Of a DNA stretch of 64,000 bases, positions 1-7,492 are shown in pieces. Made by a program: the position numbers and the translations under genes. Where the stretch lies: assembly GCA_965237445.1 (NCBI GenBank), contig OZ250142.1, positions 2,108,001 to 2,172,000 of the forward strand, given 5' to 3'. How positions within the stretch are numbered: the first letter of the stretch is position 1; each line of letters opens with the position of its first letter. Source of the DNA: G963668185 sp965237445 (GTDB taxonomy: Bacteria; Chloroflexota; Dehalococcoidia; Lucifugimonadales; G963668185). The notes under the pieces were generated by a model. That model ran no database searches. It saw nothing but the letters and a program-made list of their open reading frames with translations, and was not told the origin of the DNA.

Positions 1-1445
1 GCGACGAGCCAGCCGATGTCTTCGGCATTCACGGTCATGTCCGTCCCGGCGTCCTTCAAAGCTTCAGCCTTCTGCCGGTCGTACTCCTGCTGCGAGCGCA
101 ATCTGTCCGATCGCAGTTCGGCAGCGTGCTGATAGTCTGCTCGTTGCGCAGCAGCCTCTTCTTCGTTCTCGAGGCGCTGGAGGGATGCCTCCATGTCCTT
201 CAGTGACGCCGGGAGGCGCTGCGAGTCGATCCGCTTCTTGCTGGCCGACTCGTCGATGAGGTCCACGGCCTTGTCCGGCAGATGGCGGTCCGAGATGTAT
301 CTGCGGCTGAGCTTCACAGCCGCTTCAAGCGCAGAGTCCTCGACCTGTACTTTGTGGTGTGCTTCGTACTTCGGCCTGAGCGCGCGCAGCATCAGCAAAG
401 CGTCATCATCATCCGGCTCCTCCACCAGGACGGGCTGGAAGCGACGCTCGAGGGCGGCATCCTTTTCGATGTACTTTCTGTACTCAGCTTCAGTGGTGGC
501 TCCAACGCATTGCAGCTCGCCCTTTGCCAGCGCGGGCTTCATCATGTTGCTTGCGTCAATCGCTCCTTCCGCCGCGCCTGCGCCCACTACGGTGTGGATC
601 TCGTCAATGAACAACACGATCTCTCCGCTGGAGTCTTTGATCTCATCCATTACCGCCTTGAGGCGCTCTTCGAACTCGCCGCGGAACTTGCTTCCGGCCA
701 CCATGGCCCCGATGTCGAGCGCGAGCACACGTCGGTCCCGCAGCTCGACCGGCACGTCGCCCGACGCGATGCGCTGGGCAAGGCCTTCTGCGATAGCGGT
801 CTTGCCAACGCCGGCCTTCCCGATCAGGACCGCGTTGTTCTTCGTCCGGCGAATCAGCGTCTGAACTGTGCGGGCGATCTCGGTATCCCGACCGACTACC
901 GGATCTAGCTTGCCGCCAGCGGCAAGTTGAGTGAGATCGATGCTGTACTTCTCAAGCGAGCGGTAACGTGACTCGGCCCGAGCATCTGTTACACGATGCG
1001 CTCCCCGTATGCGCTGAAGGGCTTGGTAGACTTGCTCAAGACCCACTCGATACTCGGCCAGCAGCCTCGCTGCTTCACCCTTGTCCTCCTGTGCGATGGC
1101 GATCAGGAGGTGCTCAGTCCCGATGAATTCGTCGTTCAGCCGCTGCGCTTCGGCTTCCGCTCGCCGTAGCATCCCGGCGGCGCGCGGCGTTACGAAGATC
1201 TGAGTGGGCCCCTCAGCCAAATTGGGCGCCGTCTCCAGTCCGGAGCGAAGCCGGGAGCGCATCTGCTCGATTGGAGCGCCGATGTCCTTGAGAATTTCGA
1301 CTGGAACGCCTTCCTCCAACTCAAGCAGAGCCATTAGTACGTGCTCCACATCCCACTGTGAGTGCTTGTAGCGCCTGACGAGTTCCTGTGAAGCGCCTAT
1401 GATCTCCCTTGCGTGTTCTGTGAACTGTTCTGGGTTCATTATCAT
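1..1445 (-). CDS. clpC: ClpC-type ATP-dependent protease ATPase subunit (5' part only)
   Basis: AAA+ unfoldase that feeds substrates to the ClpP peptidase in the cytoplasm. The N-terminal ~480 codons are present; the gene runs off the left edge. Visible in order: a double Clp-N repeat (about residues 1-145), then the first AAA+ module with Walker A GKAGVGKTA, Walker B VLFIDEIHT and the LERRFQPV arginine-finger region. The YISDRHLPDKAVDLIDE helix follows, and then a short coiled coil with a UVR-like AAELRSDRLR stretch. The short middle domain argues for ClpC rather than ClpB. ATG at 1445 has GGGAG nine bases upstream; ATG at 1439 in the same frame is an alternative. The gene diverges from the Tgt-like gene across an AT-rich promoter region. 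The second AAA module and any ClpP loop lie outside the window. Confidence 0.93.
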   Translation of the reverse strand, partial: MIMNPEQFTEHAREIIGASQELVRRYKHSQWDVEHVLMALLELEEGVPVEILKDIGAPIEQMRSRLRSGLETAPNLAEGPTQIFVTPRAAGMLRRAEAEAQRLNDEFIGTEHLLIAIAQEDKGEAARLLAEYRVGLEQVYQALQRIRGAHRVTDARAESRYRSLEKYSIDLTQLAAGGKLDPVVGRDTEIARTVQTLIRRTKNNAVLIGKAGVGKTAIAEGLAQRIASGDVPVELRDRRVLALDIGAMVAGSKFRGEFEERLKAVMDEIKDSSGEIVLFIDEIHTVVGAGAAEGAIDASNMMKPALAKGELQCVGATTEAEYRKYIEKDAALERRFQPVLVEEPDDDDALLMLRALRPKYEAHHKVQVEDSALEAAVKLSRRYISDRHLPDKAVDLIDESASKKRIDSQRLPASLKDMEASLQRLENEEEAAAQRADYQHAAELRSDRLRSQQEYDRQKAEALKDAGTDMTVNAEDIGWLV

Positions 1446-1563
1446 GCCGGGTGTCTCCCGAGACCTTGTTGATGCGATACATGTCAAGGAATATGTATCT
1501 CATAATAGCTAATATACTAGTGGCGCGCAATATTAAGTGTTTGAGGCGCCTCAAGAGCATTGA
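1446..1563. promoter_or_regulatory. Divergent promoter region with a 14-bp perfect palindrome
   Basis: The spacer between clpC and the Tgt-like gene is AT-rich at 1480-1540, unlike its surroundings. It holds a perfect palindrome TTGAGGCGCCTCAA at 1541-1554, just upstream of the Tgt-like start, which is a plausible operator. It does not resemble the CtsR direct repeat. No -35/-10 pair is clear enough to name. Confidence 0.4.
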
Positions 1564-2772
1564 GTGCAATGGACTAAACTGAGATTGCAGAGTCCCGCGG
1601 GCTGCTCCGTTCTGAGAAGATGGGCTCCCAATGTTCTTGTACCGGGACCTAACGTGGGGAAGTTGCATCTGCGCCGTCTAGAGACGGCGCATGGGGTGTT
1701 GCCTCTCCCAACTTTCCTGCCGGACGCGACGCGTGGGGTCGTCAGGTCCTTGGATGCCGCCGACGTGGCGAACACCGGAATCCCTGGGCTCATGGTGAAC
1801 GCCCTGCATCTTTCTTCCAATCCTGGGGCCTCGGTGATTTCGGAGGCAGGAGGGATACACAAGTTTAGTGGTTGGAACGGGCCGGTGGCGTCTGACTCCG
1901 GGGGCTTTCAGGTGTACTCGCTGCTACATGATGCGTCAGGGCTCGCGACGGTAACGAGGAAAGGCTTCTCCTATCGCTTCGACCCTGGCCAAAGCAGCCG
2001 CATGCTCACGCCAGAACGCTGCGCGAGGATCCAGCACAGGCTCGGAGCAGACATAGCGTTTTGCCTCGACCACTGCACGCACCCGGAGGCTCCGGCTGAG
2101 GAGCAGCGGCAAAGCGTCTCCAACACGGTGGAGTGGGCTGGCCGATTCAAGATGGAGATGTCGCGCTTAACCGACACCGCAAAGCCGGCACGCACCGGTC
2201 CGTTGCTGTTTGCGGTGATACAGGGCGGAGCCTCAGCCGACCTGCGTAAGGAGTGCGTGGAGAAGCTGCAGCCGCTGGGCTTCGACGGGTACGGATTCGG
2301 CGGGTGGCCGACGGATGGCTCCGGTGAGCTTGTGGACATGGTGGGGCAAGTAGCGGAGATGGCACCTGCGGGCGCGCCGCTTCACGCGCTTGGGATTGGC
2401 AGTCCGGAGAACCTTGTTGCGGCTTACAGGCTTGGGTACGATCTGTTCGACTGCGTGCTGCCCACACGCGACGCCCGGCACAAGCGGCTATATGCGTTCC
2501 GGAAGGGCGCTGAGGGATCGAAACTGGAGGGCCGGGACTTCTTTGAGAAGGTCTACATAGGAGACCGGCGCCACGTCAGGGATCACTCCCCGATCGAGGA
2601 GGGGTGCGACTGCCATTGCTGCCAGCGATACAGCAGGGCGTTCCTGCACCACCTGTTCAGAGTGGGGGACCATCTCGCCCTGCGGTTGGCAACCATTCAC
2701 AACCTGCGATTTTATGCTCGGCTTACCGGCCTGCTGGGCCGGCTTGGCCGGGAATCCGACAGGGGTCGTTAA
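1564..2772 (+). CDS. tRNA-guanine transglycosylase-like protein (diverged Tgt paralogue)
   Basis: TIM-barrel base-exchange enzyme of the queuine/archaeosine tRNA-ribosyltransferase family, 402 codons from GTG 1564. The family match begins near residue 31, so GTG 1654 is an alternative start. Catalytic and structural motifs are kept: ASDSGGFQ (acid/base Asp), VIQGG, FDCVLPTR with the nucleophilic Asp, and a zinc site CDCHCC followed by HH. Several positions differ from queuosine enzymes. NAYHL is NALHL, the DECTPYP segment reads LDHCTHP, and the GGLAVGE loop that contacts the preQ1 side chain reads GGWPTDG. These changes suggest a different base or substrate. The gene is followed after 3 bases by an rRNA methyltransferase-like gene. 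Family membership is secure; the substrate is unknown, and a DNA-modifying (DpdA-like) role is possible but unsupported here. Confidence 0.85.
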   Translation: MQWTKLRLQSPAGCSVLRRWAPNVLVPGPNVGKLHLRRLETAHGVLPLPTFLPDATRGVVRSLDAADVANTGIPGLMVNALHLSSNPGASVISEAGGIHKFSGWNGPVASDSGGFQVYSLLHDASGLATVTRKGFSYRFDPGQSSRMLTPERCARIQHRLGADIAFCLDHCTHPEAPAEEQRQSVSNTVEWAGRFKMEMSRLTDTAKPARTGPLLFAVIQGGASADLRKECVEKLQPLGFDGYGFGGWPTDGSGELVDMVGQVAEMAPAGAPLHALGIGSPENLVAAYRLGYDLFDCVLPTRDARHKRLYAFRKGAEGSKLEGRDFFEKVYIGDRRHVRDHSPIEEGCDCHCCQRYSRAFLHHLFRVGDHLALRLATIHNLRFYARLTGLLGRLGRESDRGR

Positions 2773-2775
2773 TCG

Positions 2776-3612
2776 ATGCCGGAGCGAGACGTCGGCGGAG
2801 AGTTGCTGGGCCGGCTGCGGCAATCCCGGAAGTATGGCGGGGTGTCTGAGGACACGCTACGCAGAGCGGTCGCGTGGGCCGTTGAGCGGCACCCGAAGTC
2901 GAGCGCGGCATTGAAGGCGGCGAGGCGGAAGCTGCACCAGATTCACGGAGCTTACTTCAGCGGGTTCAACCGGTCGCGGCTCAACCGGGCTCTCGAATGC
3001 GTTGAGCGCGGTGCGTCTGAGGAGGCGATACGGATGTCCTGCGCGGACGTGCTTGGCATGCACGCCTCTACGGCTGAGCGGGTTGCCATCGCTCAAGGGT
3101 TGTACCGGGATGTGTTCAGGTTCACGGGCATGCCGAGTTCTGTTGCGGACCTAGCGTGCGGCCTGAATCCGTTCTTCCTGCCGTGGATGGGGCTGCCGGT
3201 TAGCACTCGTTATGCGGCCAGCGACATAGATGGCGGAGTGGTGGCGGCCGTGGGTAGGCTGATCAAGGCGCTGGGGTATGGCGGCGGCGCTGAGAGCCGG
3301 GATGTTCTGGCGTCGCCGCCGGTTGATCGTCCGGACGTTACGCTGCTGCTGAAGACGGCGCCATGCCTAGAGCGGCAGGAGCCGGGGAGCGTGGTCCGGC
3401 TGTTGCGGCAGATACGGTCGCCGTACATGGTCGTTTCGTTCCCGACGAAGTCGCTGGGAGGGCGTGAGAAGGGGATGCGACGAAGCTACGGGAAGTTCAT
3501 GGAGGAGGTAGCCTCGGATCTGAGCGTGGATGTGGAGGAGCTTGCGTATCCCACGGAGGCGGTGTACGTGTTAAAGCGGCTTGACTTGCCTGAAGAGGCG
3601 GTGTCAAACTGA
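2776..3612 (+). CDS. 16S rRNA m7G1405 methyltransferase-like protein (ArmA/Rmt/FmrO family)
   Basis: SAM-dependent methyltransferase, 278 aa, close to the length of the family that methylates G1405 in the 16S A-site and gives aminoglycoside resistance. The helical N-terminal half (about 1-110) carries HASTAERV followed by LYRDVF. The SAM motif DLACGLNP is at about 125-132 and the acidic loop ASDID at 148-152. LLKTAPCLERQ (191-201) and VVSFPTKSLGGREKGM (219-234) are signature segments of ArmA/Sgm-type enzymes. It starts 3 bases after the Tgt-like stop and overlaps the next gene by 32 bases, so it lies in an operon. No antibiotic biosynthesis gene is visible, so a housekeeping or ancestral role is as likely as resistance. 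Family assignment is strong; target base is inferred. Confidence 0.85.
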   Translation: MPERDVGGELLGRLRQSRKYGGVSEDTLRRAVAWAVERHPKSSAALKAARRKLHQIHGAYFSGFNRSRLNRALECVERGASEEAIRMSCADVLGMHASTAERVAIAQGLYRDVFRFTGMPSSVADLACGLNPFFLPWMGLPVSTRYAASDIDGGVVAAVGRLIKALGYGGGAESRDVLASPPVDRPDVTLLLKTAPCLERQEPGSVVRLLRQIRSPYMVVSFPTKSLGGREKGMRRSYGKFMEEVASDLSVDVEELAYPTEAVYVLKRLDLPEEAVSN

Positions 3613-4297
3613 GTCCAGCCATGCGGCCGCGGCGTCGTCCTTGATCATAGATATCCATACCCACACTACTCACCTATCGGACGATAGCGACCTCACTCCA
3701 GACGACCTTATCGTGGCTGCGAAGGAGGCGGGACTGGACGGCGTGTGCATCACCGAGCACGACAGATTCTGGAGCGCCGAGGAGGTGACCCGGCTCTCGC
3801 GCTCTCATAGCTTCCCCGTGTTTCCCGGCTGCGAAATTACCACGGAAGAGGGCCATCTGCTGGTGTACGGCCTTTATGAGTACAGGTTCGGTATGCATCG
3901 GACGAGTTTCGTCCGGGATCTTGCCGACAGGGCAGGCGCGGCGGTGATCCTGGCCCACCCGTACCGGCGGGCGCACTTCGAGGATATGGTGAAGGTGGAC
4001 GGGGCTTACGAGGACATGATCGGGCGGGCAATGCAGAACGCGGCGATGAGGATGGTGGACGGTCTGGACGTGCTCAACGGCCGCGGGAACGAGGCGCAGA
4101 ACTGCTTCTCTCTCGAACTAGCGCAACGGTCCGGACTGCCGCGGTCGGGGGCGAGCGATGCGCACGATCCGAAGGATGTGGGCACGTACGCGACTGAGTT
4201 CGGCCGGCGCATTGGCGGCCTCGACGACCTTGTGGAGGAGCTAAGGGCGGGAAGGTGCAGTCCGGTAACGCTGAACGGAAGGCGGGCGCCGGCATGA
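3581..4297 (+). CDS. PHP-domain phosphoesterase
   Basis: Metal-dependent phosphoesterase of the PHP family, as in RNase AM/YciV and DNA polymerase PHP domains. The metal-ligand series is present: IDIHTHT near the N-terminus, ITEHD, GCEITTEEGHLLVYG, LAHPYR and SDAHD near the C-terminus. The domain begins about 20 codons in, so TTG at 3641 may be the true start; TTG at 3581 overlaps the previous gene by 32 bases. The stop overlaps the start of the ABC ATPase by the ATGA arrangement at 4294-4297, indicating translational coupling. Natural substrate cannot be read from the sequence; a nucleotide or oligonucleotide 3'-phosphate is typical of the family. Confidence 0.82.
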   Translation: MTCLKRRCQTESSHAAAASSLIIDIHTHTTHLSDDSDLTPDDLIVAAKEAGLDGVCITEHDRFWSAEEVTRLSRSHSFPVFPGCEITTEEGHLLVYGLYEYRFGMHRTSFVRDLADRAGAAVILAHPYRRAHFEDMVKVDGAYEDMIGRAMQNAAMRMVDGLDVLNGRGNEAQNCFSLELAQRSGLPRSGASDAHDPKDVGTYATEFGRRIGGLDDLVEELRAGRCSPVTLNGRRAPA

Positions 4298-5319
4298 GCG
4301 AAGAACCGATACAGGAAGCCGACCGCGTGGCAGAGAACGAGCCACTGCTTGAGGTGGACGACCTGCATACCTACTTCTTCACGAGGGAGGGGGTGGTCAA
4401 GGCCGTCAACGGCGTGTCGCTGGAATTGAGGCCGGACACGATCCTCGGGGTGGTAGGCGAGAGCGGGTCGGGGAAGACGGCTACGGCGCTCTCGATAGTT
4501 GGGCTGATCCAGCATCCCGGTCGAATCGTGGAAGGCAGCATCCGATACCAGGGCCGGGAGCTGATCGGGTTGAGGGACCGGGAGCTCCGGATGATCCGAG
4601 GGCGAGAGATATCGTTGGTGTTCCAGGACGCGCAGACGGCGCTGAACCCGACGATGCGCATCCGTGAACAGGTGCAGGAGGTCATGTTCGCGCATCTTCA
4701 CATCACCAAGGACGAGGCAGACGAACGGACGCGGGAGCTACTGTCGCAGATGGGGATTGCAGACCCGCCGCTCATCATGGAGCAGTACCCGTTCCAGATC
4801 AGCGGGGGGATGGCACAGCGGATCGTGATGGCGACGGCGATTGCGCTGGAGCCTCGGGTGCTCATCGCGGACGAACCGACTTCGAACCTCGACGTGACAT
4901 TGCAGGCGGAGATCCTTCTCCGGCTCAAGCGGCTGACGAGGGAGCAACTTTCCGGAATGCTGCTGATCACACATGACCTGGGAGTGATCGCGCAAATGGC
5001 GGAGCAGGTGGCGGTGATGTACGGCGGGATGATTGTGGAGTTCGCGTCGACGGCGGACCTCTTCGACAAGCCGCATCATCCGTACACGCACGGCCTGTTC
5101 CGCGCGCTGCCGAGAGTGGACATGCTCGGGGCTTCGCTCACGCCGATGCCGGGGGCGCCGCCGAGTATGGTGGACCCGCCGGACCAGTGCCCGTTCCTGT
5201 CGAGGTGCCCGAAGGCGAGCACGGCCTGCCGGACTTCGCCTCGACCTCCGTTGGAGGAGTTGGAGGGGGGCCACTGGGTGGCCTGTTACAACCCTGTGAT
5301 GGAGGGGGTCACGGTCTAG
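4294..5319 (+). CDS. Oligopeptide/dipeptide-type ABC transporter ATP-binding protein (OppD/DppD-like)
   Basis: ATPase of the peptide/nickel importer family. Walker A is GESGSGKT, the Q-loop FQD, the ABC signature ISGGMAQR, Walker B VLIADEPT and the switch histidine ITHD. The C-terminal oligopeptide-type extension has the HHPYTHGLF segment and the cysteine cluster CPFLSRCP...C...C. ATG 4294 overlaps the PHP stop, so it is the last gene of the Tgt-like/methyltransferase/PHP run. No permease, binding protein or second ATPase is adjacent, so it is an orphan subunit that must pair with components elsewhere. It is followed by a repeat-rich spacer. Confidence 0.9.
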   Translation: MSEEPIQEADRVAENEPLLEVDDLHTYFFTREGVVKAVNGVSLELRPDTILGVVGESGSGKTATALSIVGLIQHPGRIVEGSIRYQGRELIGLRDRELRMIRGREISLVFQDAQTALNPTMRIREQVQEVMFAHLHITKDEADERTRELLSQMGIADPPLIMEQYPFQISGGMAQRIVMATAIALEPRVLIADEPTSNLDVTLQAEILLRLKRLTREQLSGMLLITHDLGVIAQMAEQVAVMYGGMIVEFASTADLFDKPHHPYTHGLFRALPRVDMLGASLTPMPGAPPSMVDPPDQCPFLSRCPKASTACRTSPRPPLEELEGGHWVACYNPVMEGVTV

Positions 5320-5837
5320 GGGGAGCCCCATCCCAACCTTCCCCAGCAGACTGGGGAAGGGGTCTGAAAGATCTCTCATTTGGGAGTGGTCTTTGAGCCC
5401 TATTTCCCCCTCATCCCAACCTTCTCCCACAGGGGGAGAAGGGGCCAGAGGGTCCCTGTCAGCTACGGAAACTTCCATTGGGCAAAGGTCTCCTTCAAGG
5501 GAGAGGGGCGGAGGAAGTGATCTCTCATCTAGGGGGCCCGCTGTGCTCATTGGGGCCGATTCCTTTTCGCCGCCCGGCATCACACTCACCCTGCCCTCTC
5601 CCATCAAGGAGACCTTTGCGTAACCTCCTGTGTGGTACGGGGAACCCCATCCCACCTTCGGCCCCAGCCTTCCCCAGCAGACTGGGGAAGGGGCCGGAGA
5701 GTCTTGCGTTACTAGCCAAGCCCCCTCACCCTTACCCTCTCCCACGTTGGGGAGAGGGGATTCTGTGGAGTTGAGCCATGGCCTCCATCAAAGGAGAGGG
5801 GTAAAGGAAGTGCGCTTTCTCGAGCAGCCGGTCTGGG
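5320..5837. repeat. Repeat-rich spacer: GC-rich hairpin elements (family A)
   Basis: There is no gene in this 518-base spacer. It carries several copies of a palindromic element whose core is CCTTCCCCAG-caga-CTGGGGAAGG: perfect copies are at 5337-5360 and 5668-5691. Sister forms are CCTTCTCCC...GGGAGAAGG near 5420-5442 and CCCTCTCCC...GGGGAGAGGG near 5735-5758, with further partial units at 5480-5620. Copies are preceded by an ACCCCATCC-like arm. The same family recurs in the sdhA-sdhB and sdhE-RNase D gaps, so it is a dispersed REP-like repeat of this genome. Confidence 0.85.
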
Positions 5838-6773
5838 CTAGGCGGGGACGGTTAGGCCGGACTTGAGCAGTTCGACGTGCTGGATGCCTATGCCACAGCA
5901 GCCTCCGACGATCTGGAGGCCGAACTCGTCGATCCACTTGTTGGACTCGGCGAGGTAGCCTTCGGGCGAGATCATGTTGACAAAAATCCAGTTCGGTGTG
6001 GTCCAGTCGCCGGAGTGGGGGTAGGCGCCGAGGGGGCCGTCCCAGTGGTCGCGGCAGATTGCGAGCGCGGGGCCGGTGTCCTCGACCTCGGAGTGGAGGA
6101 TGAGCAGCGCGTCGCCGCCGAACGACATGGCTGGGCCGATGGCGTCGGCGAGCTTGACGCCACTGTCGCGAGCTTTTGGCCTGGAGTGGTAACCACGGCC
6201 GCCGATCCAAACGGTGCTGCCGTCGACGCCTACGGCGGTGCTGACGGCGACCCAGTGGGGGAGGCCGGTGTTTGCGGCGGCCTCTGCGGCTGCGACAATC
6301 GGCTCAAGCTTGTCGCTCAGGAACTCGAGGATGATGAGGTCCACGCCGGCTTCGGCCTGTATCTCGGCCTGCTCGTTATATACGTCGAGCAACTGCTTGT
6401 CTGTGTAACCGTCGGGGAGGCCGAACTTGGAAAGGATCCCGGCGACGTGAACGTCGTGATCGGGGGCCATGCTGTCCCTAGCCTCAAGGGCGAGCCGGAC
6501 GGCCTTGGCGTTCAGCTCGCGGGACTGGGCCTCCATGTCTGTGCCTTCGAGGACGTAACGCGCGGAGGAGAAGGTGTTAACGGAGATAACGTCGGCGCCG
6601 GCGCGGATGTAGTCCTGGTGAAGCTGGGTGACGGTTTCGGCGAAGTCCCTAAGGGCGATGCCGCACCAGGCCTTCTGGTGCATGGGGACGCCCATGCGCT
6701 GCAACTCGGTGCCGATGGCACCGTCCAGGATGATCATCTCGCCGTTGTCTAATCGTTCCTTTAGTGGCTGCAT
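5838..6773 (-). CDS. Homocysteine S-methyltransferase family protein
   Basis: TIM-barrel methyltransferase resembling the N-terminal module of MetH and MmuM/BhmT; 311 aa. DGAIGTELQRMG near residue 18, VNTFSSARY and the terminal GGCCGIG zinc motif are visible. The first zinc cysteine, normally in a VNC segment after strand six, is missing: the matching segment reads LLILHSEVEDTG. The zinc site is therefore incomplete or uses another ligand, and the substrate may not be homocysteine. ATG 6773 is preceded by a strong AGGAGG nine bases upstream. It stands alone on the minus strand between two repeat regions. Confidence 0.8.
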   Translation of the reverse strand: MQPLKERLDNGEMIILDGAIGTELQRMGVPMHQKAWCGIALRDFAETVTQLHQDYIRAGADVISVNTFSSARYVLEGTDMEAQSRELNAKAVRLALEARDSMAPDHDVHVAGILSKFGLPDGYTDKQLLDVYNEQAEIQAEAGVDLIILEFLSDKLEPIVAAAEAAANTGLPHWVAVSTAVGVDGSTVWIGGRGYHSRPKARDSGVKLADAIGPAMSFGGDALLILHSEVEDTGPALAICRDHWDGPLGAYPHSGDWTTPNWIFVNMISPEGYLAESNKWIDEFGLQIVGGCCGIGIQHVELLKSGLTVPA

Positions 6774-7492
6774 GGGACCGGACCTCCTGTGGGGTGTGTG
6801 GGGACGCGTCGATTATACAGAAGGAGCATTGCGGGAGGCGACTCGCAGGGGTGGATGAGCGGTGCCTGGCGGTTTTTCCGGGCCCTTGTCTCATGGTGTC
6901 TCATCCAATAGCTGAGGATGGGAATCTGCGAGGCGGTCTGGGAGTGTTTGTGATACCTGAGTGATACGGATTCGGTTGAGTTTGAAGCGAGTCTGAAACG
7001 TATGTCTGCAGCCGCAGCATGCGACCGGAAGCGGTCATCTCGTAGCTGACGCTGGTGTTCGAAATCTCTGTGGGCGGCCAATAGCGGCCGAAACCCGCCA
7101 CGTGCGCGTGCGTGCGCGTGGCGGAGGGCGCCCGCGAGAGGTGAACCAATGAGGCTTTTGTGGCGCGTGGTTTGCATGTATCCAGGATAGCACAGGTGTA
7201 CGGGCTGGGCAAGGAGAGTTGGTTGAGTTGGCGATACGGCTTTGCTTGCGGGAGGCTTTAGATTTCTCGGCTTCGCTCGAAATGACAGGTGGTGGTCGAA
7301 ATGACAAGGGGTGAGTGCTTGAAACGACGGTGGGAGGGAGAAGTGACAGAGGGCGGGAGTTTTCTTGGGCAATTGGGGCGTGATGTAGGGCGGTAGGCTT
7401 TAGATTTCTCGGCTCGCTGCGCTCGCTCGAAATGACATGTGGTGGTCGAAATGACAGAAGTGAGTGCTGGAAATGACAGGTGGTGGTCATGG
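6774..7492. repeat. Gene-free spacer ending in family B repeats
   Basis: This 719-base stretch has no convincing gene. From 7253 it holds two copies of a second dispersed element, built on TTTAGATTTCTCGGCT followed by TCGCTCGAAATGACA and trailing CGAAATGACAG repeats (about 7253-7306 and 7394-7480). The second copy carries an extended CGCTGCGCTCGCTCG palindrome. A GCGTGC-rich run lies at 7097-7122. The same element recurs beyond the far end of the helicase/GIY-YIG pair, so the two genes are bracketed by it. Confidence 0.8.

Noticed and set aside
193..908. Two overlapping plus-strand frames at the left edge
   Set aside because: They lie opposite clpC, whose AAA+ motifs are clear on the minus strand.
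5877..6752. A 291-codon plus-strand open frame
   Set aside because: It is the antisense shadow of the homocysteine methyltransferase-like gene, with skewed composition and no family similarity.
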